Shown piece after piece: positions 6,209 through 11,918 of a stretch of 11,918 nucleotides of DNA; the stretch's first letter is position 1, and the number at the start of each line of letters is the position of its first letter. The position numbers and the translations under genes are program-made. The stretch comes from Bacteroidales bacterium (GTDB lineage Bacteria > Bacteroidota > Bacteroidia > Bacteroidales > Muribaculaceae), in contig SFER01000049.1 in assembly GCA_004557195.1 (NCBI GenBank), positions 1 to 11,918 of the forward strand, read 5' to 3'. The notes beneath the pieces are model-generated. The model was given only the letters and a program-made list of their open reading frames with translations, had not been told where the DNA came from and did not search any database.

Positions 6209-7749
6209 ATGGAGAACTTATTCTATGGGCAGATGACGAAATAGACCTTCTGAAACCACACATCATGTTTCTTAAGGCTAAAGGCTACGAGGTCGAAACC
6301 GTGTCAAACGGTCGCGATGCCCTCGACCGTGCTGCTTCGCGCCACTACGACCTTATTATCCTCGACGAAAATATGCCCGGCATAAGCGGACTTGAGACGC
6401 TTGCCGAAATCAAGCAGACCCAGCCCGATGTGCCGGTGATTATGATTACCAAAAGTGAGGAGGAGGACATCATGAATCAGGCTATCGGCAACAAAATTTC
6501 CGATTATCTCATCAAGCCGCTCAACCCCAACCAGATTCTCCTTTCAATCAAGAAAAATCTCCACTCCACATCGCTCGTTTCACAAAAAGCGACGATGGAC
6601 TACCGTCAAGAGTTCAGCAAGATAGGTATGCTCATCAACAACGCCGCCTCTATCGACGATTGGTATGAACTTTATCGCAAAATCGTATTCTGGGAGCTCG
6701 AACTCGCTGCCACCGAAACCAATATGGACGACTTGCTGCGAATGCAGAAGTCGGAGGCAAACAACGAGTTTGCCAAGTTCATCCGCCGCAACTACGAGTC
6801 GTGGATGAAGAGCGACGAGCACCCGATGCTCAGCCATGAGGTTATGAAAAAGAAGGTGTTTCCGCTCCTCGACAACGGCGAGAAGGTGTTCCTTGTGGTT
6901 ATCGACAATTTCCGCCTCGACCAATGGCGTGTGGTGAAGCCCATCCTCTCGGAATATTTCACAATCGATGAGGACGACCTCTATTGCAGCATCCTCCCCA
7001 CCGCGACACAATATGCGCGCAATGCCATCTTCTCCGGACTGATGCCTATCGACATCAGTCGCCAATTCCCAGACCTCTGGATTGATGAAGACGAGGAAGA
7101 GGGGAAAAACATCAACGAGGAGCCGCTCATCAACACTATCATTCAGCGCTACCGCAAAAAATACCGCTTTTCCTACAACAAACTCAACGACAGCGCTGCC
7201 GGCGAGAAACTCCTCCAGAATTTCTCGCGCCTCGAAAGCAACGACCTCAATGTGCTCGTTATCAACTTCGTGGATATGCTCTCCCACGCTCGCACCGAGT
7301 CGAAGATGATTCGAGAACTCGCACATTCCGATGCCGCCTACCGCTCGCTCACCGAATCGTGGTTCCGCCACTCCGCCGCTATCGACATCTTCAAGCGCAT
7401 TTCGGAAAAAGGCTTCCGTGTGGTGCTCACAACCGACCATGGCACCATCAAGGTGGATAACCCTATCAAGGTTATCGGCGACAAAAACACCAACACCAAC
7501 CTCCGCTACAAGGTGGGGAAGAATCTTAGCTACAACCAGAAGCAGGTGTATGAAATCAAGAACCCGAAAGAGTTCGGGCTCCCGGCTCCAAACCTCTCCT
7601 CTACCTACATTTTTGCCTATAGCCACGATTTCTTCGCCTACCCCAACAACTACAACTACTACGTGCAATACTATAACGACACGTTCCAGCATGGCGGCAT
7701 TTCGATGGAGGAAATCATGATCCCCATCATCACCATGACCTCAAAATAG
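6205..7749 (+). CDS. porX: PorX: response regulator fused to a PglZ/alkaline-phosphatase-type phosphodiesterase domain
   Basis: 514 residues. The N-terminal receiver domain (about 1-120) has acidic-pocket D10/D11, phospho-acceptor D54 (LIILDENMPG), T82 and K104 (YLIKP), all in place. A helical linker leads to a PglZ domain of the alkaline phosphatase superfamily from about 210 to the end. Candidate metal and catalytic residues are D234 and D239 (VIDNFRLDQW), T268 (PTATQYAR), D357 and H361 (FVDMLSH), D411 and H412 (TTDHGT) and H496 (FQHGG). In Porphyromonas, PorX is phosphorylated in the PorXY system, dimerises, acts as a zinc-dependent phosphodiesterase on cyclic or oligonucleotides and regulates T9SS genes through the sigma factor SigP. 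An acidic loop (IDEDEEEG, 293-300) interrupts the PglZ domain. The start overlaps the porW stop as ATGA, suggesting translational coupling. No histidine kinase or sigma factor gene is in the window. Confidence 0.92.
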   Translation: MNGELILWADDEIDLLKPHIMFLKAKGYEVETVSNGRDALDRAASRHYDLIILDENMPGISGLETLAEIKQTQPDVPVIMITKSEEEDIMNQAIGNKISDYLIKPLNPNQILLSIKKNLHSTSLVSQKATMDYRQEFSKIGMLINNAASIDDWYELYRKIVFWELELAATETNMDDLLRMQKSEANNEFAKFIRRNYESWMKSDEHPMLSHEVMKKKVFPLLDNGEKVFLVVIDNFRLDQWRVVKPILSEYFTIDEDDLYCSILPTATQYARNAIFSGLMPIDISRQFPDLWIDEDEEEGKNINEEPLINTIIQRYRKKYRFSYNKLNDSAAGEKLLQNFSRLESNDLNVLVINFVDMLSHARTESKMIRELAHSDAAYRSLTESWFRHSAAIDIFKRISEKGFRVVLTTDHGTIKVDNPIKVIGDKNTNTNLRYKVGKNLSYNQKQVYEIKNPKEFGLPAPNLSSTYIFAYSHDFFAYPNNYNYYVQYYNDTFQHGGISMEEIMIPIITMTSK

Positions 7750-7765
7750 AGCGCAATTACACAGT

Positions 7766-7781
7766 TGCAAAAATATTTGCA
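7766..7781. promoter_or_regulatory. 16-bp perfect palindrome upstream of the tsaE promoter
   Basis: TGCAAA and TTTGCA flank AATA, giving 6-bp perfect arms. It begins 17 nt after the porX stop and ends 32 nt before the -7-like box. It could be an operator or a weak terminator stem, but no T-run follows directly. Chance is possible in AT-rich DNA. Confidence 0.3.
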
Positions 7782-7812
7782 CCGAGGTGGCGCTAATCTC
7801 GGGTTTTATTTG

Positions 7813-7820
7813 TATTTTTG
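7813..7820 (+). promoter_or_regulatory. Bacteroidota -7-like box upstream of tsaE
   Basis: TATTTTTG fits TAnnTTTG in the 196-nt gap between porX and tsaE. No good TTTG lies 19-21 bp upstream. If used, it would leave a leader of about 120 nt before the tsaE ATG and would start the tsaE-birA-DUF1573-meaB run separately from porX. Confidence 0.4.
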
Positions 7821-7853
7821 CCATGTATGTCGTGGATTTGCCCGACTTGTACC

Positions 7854-7927
7854 GCGGCACCCTGTTTGGCAACTCCTTCGGCATCCCCGGGCGGCTTTTC
7901 GCCACGCTTTTACCTTTTCGGTGCCGC
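7854..7927 (+). promoter_or_regulatory. Possible structured leader of tsaE
   Basis: GCGGCACC at 7854-7861 is perfectly complementary to GGTGCCGC at 7920-7927. Between them a smaller hairpin, GGCG/CGCC with loop GCTTTT, can form at about 7890-7903. The outer stem would close 18 nt before the tsaE start. This could be a leader structure or a pause or attenuation site. I recognise no known riboswitch. Confidence 0.35.
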
Positions 7928-7945
7928 ACAACAATTAATGATGTT

Positions 7946-8380
7946 ATGAAACAGATTGAAATAAAAAATCTTGAAGCCCTCCCCGAGGCAGCACACTCTT
8001 TTGTAGAACTTATGGGCGACTACACCGTTTTTGCATTCAATGGTGAAATGGGTGCCGGCAAGACCACATTTATTAAGGCGCTTTGCGAGGCTCTCGGTGT
8101 GGAAGACGATATCACCAATTCGCCTTCGTTCTCTATCATTAACGAATATCGCAGCGACACTACAGCCGAACTCATCTACCACTTCGATTGCTATCGCCTC
8201 GAGAAACTCGAGGAAGCCGAAGACATCGGCGTGGAGGACTATTTCGACTCCGGCGCTATCTGTCTCATTGAATGGCCCGAGAGAATCAATGAACTCCTCC
8301 CCTACGACACCGTGGAAGTGGATATTAAGGTGAACGATGACTTGTCGCGCACCATGACCCTCAAATTCCCCGAAGAATAA
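7946..8380 (+). CDS. tsaE: TsaE, ATPase for tRNA N6-threonylcarbamoyladenosine (t6A) synthesis
   Basis: 144 residues, the usual size for TsaE (YjeE). This ATPase works with TsaB and TsaD in the cytoplasm to make t6A at position 37 of ANN-decoding tRNAs. The Walker A motif GEMGAGKT spans 33-40. The family-typical HFDCYRLE and LIEWPERI blocks follow, the latter with the conserved tryptophan. The frame is open upstream to 7787, but ATG 7946 gives the family N-terminus (KQIEIKNLEAL). The upstream extension would be an unusual hydrophobic then Arg-rich stretch lying over the promoter-like region. birA starts 3 nt after the stop, so the two are probably co-transcribed. Confidence 0.93.
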   Translation: MKQIEIKNLEALPEAAHSFVELMGDYTVFAFNGEMGAGKTTFIKALCEALGVEDDITNSPSFSIINEYRSDTTAELIYHFDCYRLEKLEEAEDIGVEDYFDSGAICLIEWPERINELLPYDTVEVDIKVNDDLSRTMTLKFPEE

Positions 8381-8383
8381 GCG

Positions 8384-9151
8384 ATGGCTAAAGCAAAATA
8401 CATCATCCTTAAGGAAACCGAATCGACCAACACCTACGCAGCCAAGGTGGGAGCATTGCTCCCGTCCGGCACCATAATCGCCACCTACAACCAAACTGCA
8501 GGGCGCGGACAGCGTGGCAACAAATGGGAGTCGGAACCGGGAAAGAACATCTCGTTCACTGCCATTGTCAAGGGCATAAAAGTGGCTCCGGCAGAGCAGT
8601 TTGCCATCTCTGAGACTGTAAGCCTTGCTGTGGTGGATGTGCTGTCGCGCTATGTGCCGGGCATCTCTATCAAGTGGAGCAATGATATCTACCACGGAGA
8701 CAGCAAGTTGTGTGGTATGCTCATCGAGCACTCGCTCTCGGGCAATTCTATCGACCGCACCATCATAGGCATTGGTATCAACGTAAACCAGACGGTATTC
8801 CGCTCCGATGCCCCCAACCCGATTTCGCTCGCGCAAATCCTCGGACACGAACTGCCGCTTGACGACCTACTCCACGAGGTGGGCGATGAGGTGATTGCCG
8901 CTACACAATCCGAGATTGTAAATGGCGAGGTGCTGCTCGGTGGCAAGTCGCGCGCCGAAATCCACAAGCGCTATCTCGAAAACCTCTACCGCAAGGATGG
9001 CAACCCCCACACCTTCATTCTCCCCGACAAGACCGAATTTGAGGCTGTGATTAACGATGTGCAGCCCGATGGCAAACTCGACCTCATCGACACCGACAAC
9101 AACCATCGTCTGTTCTATTTCAAAGAAATAGCCTTCAAAATCGGCAAATAG
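8384..9151 (+). CDS. birA: Biotin-[acetyl-CoA carboxylase] ligase, catalytic form without HTH domain
   Basis: 255 residues. The enzyme activates biotin with ATP and transfers it to the lysine of biotin carboxyl carrier domains, as in acetyl-CoA or propionyl-CoA carboxylases and decarboxylase pumps. Visible motifs are ETESTNTYA (11-19), the nucleotide-binding loop GRGQRGNKW (40-48), KWSND (97-101, normally KWPND), KLCGMLIE (108-115) and GIGINVN (129-135), followed by the small C-terminal domain. There is no N-terminal winged helix, so unlike E. coli BirA it should not repress biotin genes itself. It lies between tsaE (3-nt gap) and a DUF1573 gene (22-nt gap). The Pro-to-Ser change next to the Asn-Asp pair is the only oddity in an otherwise intact active site. 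Confidence 0.95.
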   Translation: MAKAKYIILKETESTNTYAAKVGALLPSGTIIATYNQTAGRGQRGNKWESEPGKNISFTAIVKGIKVAPAEQFAISETVSLAVVDVLSRYVPGISIKWSNDIYHGDSKLCGMLIEHSLSGNSIDRTIIGIGINVNQTVFRSDAPNPISLAQILGHELPLDDLLHEVGDEVIAATQSEIVNGEVLLGGKSRAEIHKRYLENLYRKDGNPHTFILPDKTEFEAVINDVQPDGKLDLIDTDNNHRLFYFKEIAFKIGK

Positions 9152-9173
9152 TTTAATTCTAACAGGTTGAACA

Positions 9174-9563
9174 ATGAAGAAGATTTTCATTCTCGCTACA
9201 TTCATCTTGCTTGCATTCGCAACTCAGGCTGCCAAAGGCTATGCCGAGGCTTCTTTTGAAAAGAAGGAGCACGATTTCGGATATATCAACGAAACCGCGG
9301 GACCGGTGAAATGTGAATTCAAGTTCACCAACACCGGCAACAAGCCGCTACTCATCATCGATGCAGTCCCTTCGTGTGGATGCACCCGCCCCGAATACCC
9401 CAAGCGCCCCATCGCCCCCGGCGATACCGGAATTATCAAGGTGGAATACCAGCCTCTCGGTCGCACCGGTGCTTTCAAGAAGGATATTCGAGTAAACACC
9501 AACGGCAAAGAGAAGAAAGTGATTCTATATATAATCGGAGTAACTATTCCGGGTAAAAAATAA
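9174..9563 (+). CDS. DUF1573 single-domain periplasmic protein
   Basis: 129 residues with a clear Sec signal peptide (MKKIF, then a hydrophobic core to about A20). The rest is one DUF1573 domain, an Ig/MSP-like beta sandwich common in Bacteroidota: FEKKEHDFGYI (28-38), FKFTNTGNKPLLI (49-61), the signature PSCGCTRPEYP with Cys68-Gly-Cys70, and IAPGDTGIIKVEY. Cys47 is a third cysteine. The family's function is not established; a periplasmic structural or chaperone role is only a guess. The next gene, which starts 3 nt after the stop, encodes a larger protein of the same family, so the two look like a duplicated pair expressed together. Confidence 0.88.
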   Translation: MKKIFILATFILLAFATQAAKGYAEASFEKKEHDFGYINETAGPVKCEFKFTNTGNKPLLIIDAVPSCGCTRPEYPKRPIAPGDTGIIKVEYQPLGRTGAFKKDIRVNTNGKEKKVILYIIGVTIPGKK

Positions 9564-9566
9564 ACT

Positions 9567-10625
9567 ATGAGAATGGGTGTCGCCGCCATATCACTGCTTT
9601 GCAGCATGAGCGCATTTGCCGAAATTGAGCAAATCGACTCGGTGTGCGACTTCTCCACCATTCTCGAAAGCGATGGCAAGGTGGAAGCTGCTTTCCGCTT
9701 TGTCAACCACACCGGCAGCGACATCTCAATCGAGCAGGTGCGCACCACTTGTGGATGCACCGCCACTCGATTTGCCCGCACCCCAATCCACAATGGCGAC
9801 ACAGCAGTGGTCGAGGTGCAATTCAACCCCTCGGGACGCCCCGGGAAATTCGAGAAGAAGGCATACGCCACATTTCTCCCCTCTCGCAATCGGCTCGTTA
9901 TGACAGTGCGCGGAAAGGTCGTCGCAAGCGAAGCCACAGCGATGTCGCGCTATCCCGAATCGGTTGCCGCGCTCCGTTTCAAGCACCGCACCGCCATTTT
10001 CGGGCAAATCGACAAGGGAAAAACGCAAGCCACGACTCTCGATGGCTACAATGCCACTACCGACACCGTTTCGGTGGAATTCCCGTCGCTCCCACCTCAC
10101 ATTACCGCAGTGCCGGTGCCCTCGATAGTACCTCCGGGCGACCAAGTGAGCATTGTCTTGAAATACGACACCTCAAAAAAGGATGCGTGGGGTCTCAATT
10201 GCGACACTATCGCAATCGCCACCACCCAATCGGGAAGACGGCTTGCCGACTTCCTCGAGGCTTCGGCGGTGATTGTCGATGCCCCCGACACACTGTCGCC
10301 GGCTCTCGCTCCGAGAGTGGGGCTGTCGTCGCGACATGTCGATTTCGGCACCCTCTCGCGCAATGGCTCGCCATGTAGCCGAGAATTGGTGCTCACCAAC
10401 ACCGGAGAGAAGCCGCTGGAGATTCGCAGCATCGCCTCATTCTCCCCCGCCGTAAAAGCCACCTCGGGCATCTCCACCATAAACAAAGGAGAATCGGCAG
10501 TTGTTGAAATAGAAGCCAATGTCGCAGCCATCACCGACGCATGGCTCGACACCGAAATAAAAATATACACCAACGCTCCCTCATCGCGCTGCATCACAGT
10601 GAGATGCGTGGGCGAAATAAAATAA
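9567..10625 (+). CDS. DUF1573-related multidomain periplasmic protein
   Basis: 352 residues with a short signal peptide (core AAISLLCSMSAFA, likely cleaved after A18). Three Ig-like segments can be seen. The first (about 25-115) is a full DUF1573 domain with TTCGCT around Cys62-Gly-Cys64. The second (about 139-225) begins HRTAIFGQIDKG. The third begins VDFGTLSRNG at 258, has LVLTNTGEKPLEI and lacks the CGC motif. The middle segment is the weakest call. An alternative start at ATG 9573 would shorten the signal peptide by two residues. It is a longer paralogue of the preceding gene, and function is unknown. meaB follows after 24 nt. Confidence 0.82.
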   Translation: MRMGVAAISLLCSMSAFAEIEQIDSVCDFSTILESDGKVEAAFRFVNHTGSDISIEQVRTTCGCTATRFARTPIHNGDTAVVEVQFNPSGRPGKFEKKAYATFLPSRNRLVMTVRGKVVASEATAMSRYPESVAALRFKHRTAIFGQIDKGKTQATTLDGYNATTDTVSVEFPSLPPHITAVPVPSIVPPGDQVSIVLKYDTSKKDAWGLNCDTIAIATTQSGRRLADFLEASAVIVDAPDTLSPALAPRVGLSSRHVDFGTLSRNGSPCSRELVLTNTGEKPLEIRSIASFSPAVKATSGISTINKGESAVVEIEANVAAITDAWLDTEIKIYTNAPSSRCITVRCVGEIK

Positions 10626-10649
10626 ATAATATCACGAAAACTAAACAAT

Positions 10650-11741
10650 ATGGAACACCCCGAAAATGATGAGCAATACACCGGGTTGAATGTCAACAGC
10701 GGTATAGCACAGCCACCAAGTGTCAATCCCTATTTCAAGCCGAAGGCTCGCCGCCGCATTCTCTCCGTTCAAGAGTATGTCGAGGGCATCCTCAAAGGCA
10801 ACGTAACTATTCTCAGCAAGGCGGTTACTCTTGTGGAGAGTAGCATTCCCGAGCATCAGGCTTTGGCACAGGAAGTAATCGAAAAATGCCTCCCCTACAC
10901 CGGAAACTCACGGCGCATAGGCATCACCGGCGTGCCGGGTGCCGGGAAAAGCACCTCTATCGACGTGTTTGGACTCCATGTGCTCAAGCGCGGAGGAAAA
11001 CTCGCCGTGCTTGCCATCGACCCGAGCAGCGAGCGCACCAAGGGCAGTATCCTCGGCGACAAGACTCGCATGGAAAAACTATCGGTTCATCCCGATGCTT
11101 TTATACGCCCTTCCCCATCGGCAGGCTCCCTGGGCGGTGTGGCGCGTAAAACACGAGAAACCATTGTGCTCTGCGAGGCTGCAGGCTACGACAACATTTT
11201 CGTAGAAACCGTTGGCGTGGGACAAAGCGAAACCGCGGTCCACTCGATGGTCGATTTCTTCCTGCTCATCCAACTCGCCGGCACCGGCGATGAGCTGCAA
11301 GGCATCAAGCGCGGTATCATGGAAATGGCAGACGGCATCGTTATCAACAAAGCCGATGGCGACAACATCGACCGCGCCAAACTCGCACAAGCCGAGTTCC
11401 GCAATGCCCTCCACCTTTTCCCGCTTCCACCGAGCGGCATAGCCCCCGAGGTGCTCACCTATTCGGGCTATTTTGAAATCGGAATCGATGAAGTGTGGCA
11501 GATGATCGACCGCTATTTCGACGCTGTGAAGAAAAGCGGATACTTCGAGCGCAAACGCCACGAGCAGGAGAAATATTGGATGTATGAGTCGATTAACGAC
11601 CAACTCAAAGCCAATTTCTACAACGACCCGGTAATCGAGGATATGCTCAAAGCCAAAGAACAGCTTGTGCTCGGCTCGCGCCAAAGTTCGTTTATCGCCG
11701 CGCGCGACGTTCTCGACTACTATTTCAATAAGAAATCATAA
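10650..11741 (+). CDS. meaB: MeaB, methylmalonyl-CoA mutase-associated GTPase
   Basis: 363 residues, normal for the MeaB/ArgK G3E GTPase family. It guards and reactivates adenosylcobalamin-dependent methylmalonyl-CoA mutase, using GTP to gate cofactor loading. An N-terminal helical region (about 35-85) precedes the P-loop GVPGAGKST (94-102). Then come LAIDPSSERTKGSILGDKTR (switch and family signature), RPSPSAGSLGGVARKTRE, ETVGVGQSE (Walker B/G3 region) and the guanine-specificity motif NKAD at 233-236. The C-terminal helices form the dimer arm. The mutase genes (mutA/mutB) are not in the window. The enzyme belongs to the succinate-to-propionate route typical of Bacteroidales. Confidence 0.95.
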   Translation: MEHPENDEQYTGLNVNSGIAQPPSVNPYFKPKARRRILSVQEYVEGILKGNVTILSKAVTLVESSIPEHQALAQEVIEKCLPYTGNSRRIGITGVPGAGKSTSIDVFGLHVLKRGGKLAVLAIDPSSERTKGSILGDKTRMEKLSVHPDAFIRPSPSAGSLGGVARKTRETIVLCEAAGYDNIFVETVGVGQSETAVHSMVDFFLLIQLAGTGDELQGIKRGIMEMADGIVINKADGDNIDRAKLAQAEFRNALHLFPLPPSGIAPEVLTYSGYFEIGIDEVWQMIDRYFDAVKKSGYFERKRHEQEKYWMYESINDQLKANFYNDPVIEDMLKAKEQLVLGSRQSSFIAARDVLDYYFNKKS

Positions 11742-11756
11742 AAAACAGGAAATCTC

Positions 11757-11787
11757 TTTGCCCGTTACAAGGAAATAACTATATTTG
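11757..11787 (+). promoter_or_regulatory. Consensus Bacteroidota promoter for the ferredoxin gene
   Basis: TTTG at 11757-11760 (the -33 element) and TATATTTG at 11780-11787 (the -7 element TAnnTTTG) are separated by exactly 19 bp, the consensus spacing. Transcription would start near 11794, leaving an AT-rich leader of about 33 nt before the ATG at 11827, without a Shine-Dalgarno sequence. The -33 element begins 16 nt after the meaB stop, and I see no terminator between them. Confidence 0.85.
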
Positions 11788-11826
11788 CAGAACAAATTGA
11801 ACGTTTAATTTAAAAATTTATCAAAA

Positions 11827-11918
11827 ATGGCTTACGTAATTGACGAAAATTGTGTAGCATGTGGCACTTGCAAAGCAGGTTGCCCCGTTGATGCTATCTC
11901 TGAAGGTGATATCTTCGT
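11827..11918 (+). CDS. 2[4Fe-4S] ferredoxin (3' end beyond the window)
   Basis: Thirty codons are visible. They begin MAYVIDENCVACGTCKAGCP, with Cys9, Cys12, Cys15 and Cys19-Pro, the first CxxCxxCxxxCP cluster-binding motif of clostridial-type bacterial ferredoxins. PVDAISEGDIF follows, as in these proteins, which are about 55-60 residues long. It would carry low-potential electrons for pyruvate or 2-oxoacid:ferredoxin oxidoreductases, hydrogenase or Rnf in an anaerobe. The second cluster motif lies outside the window, so a longer fusion protein cannot be excluded. Confidence 0.9.
   Translation, partial: MAYVIDENCVACGTCKAGCPVDAISEGDIF

Noticed and set aside
7741..7929. A 62-codon basic reading frame on the - strand between porX and tsaE
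   Set aside because: It begins at a GTG, runs over the promoter-like box and ends in the 3' end of porX. The peptide resembles no family I know, and no promoter or leader is visible for it. A small protein is not excluded, only unsupported.
7787..7945. N-terminal extension of TsaE by 53 codons
   Set aside because: ATG 7946 gives a protein of family length and N-terminus; the extension would overlap the -7-like box and the inverted repeat.

Overview
The window looks like chromosomal DNA of a gut-type Bacteroidales bacterium, possibly Muribaculaceae-like. The grounds are Bacteroidota promoters (a -7 box TAnnTTTG, once with TTTG exactly 19 bp upstream), AT-rich leaders without Shine-Dalgarno sequences, a BspA-type leucine-rich-repeat protein, PorW/SprE and PorX homologues and a pair of DUF1573 proteins. 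The family assignment below order level is inference. Every recognised gene is on the + strand.

Layout. (1) 1-1785 is the 3' part of a large surface protein: seven near-identical 69-bp leucine-rich repeats, a bacterial Ig-like (Big_2) domain, an unrecognised middle region and a C-terminal tail like type IX secretion (T9SS) sorting domains. A hairpin terminator follows. (2) 1844-2417 holds no credible gene. It contains two inverted copies of a GC-rich four-hairpin element, between short direct repeats that resemble the terminator tail. (3) 2446-7749 is a tight run of three genes: an ABC-3 (zinc/manganese type) permease, a PorW/SprE-like TPR lipoprotein, and PorX, a response regulator with a PglZ phosphodiesterase domain. 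The gaps are 4 nt and then a 4-nt ATGA overlap. (4) After a 196-nt spacer with a promoter-like box and inverted repeats come tsaE, birA, two DUF1573 periplasmic proteins and meaB (7946-11741), all closely spaced. (5) A consensus promoter at 11757-11787 drives a 2[4Fe-4S] ferredoxin gene cut off by the window end.

How they fit together. PorW-like and PorX-like proteins belong to the T9SS secretion and signalling apparatus, and the protein at the left edge has a T9SS-like tail, so it is a plausible cargo. The housekeeping run pairs biotin ligase with MeaB, the chaperone GTPase of methylmalonyl-CoA mutase, which would suit a propionate/succinate fermenter, and includes tsaE for tRNA t6A modification.

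The least explained part of the window is the inverted hairpin element at about 1896-2283. Its two copies differ largely by paired, compensatory changes in the stems, which suggests selection for a folded RNA or DNA structure rather than for protein.
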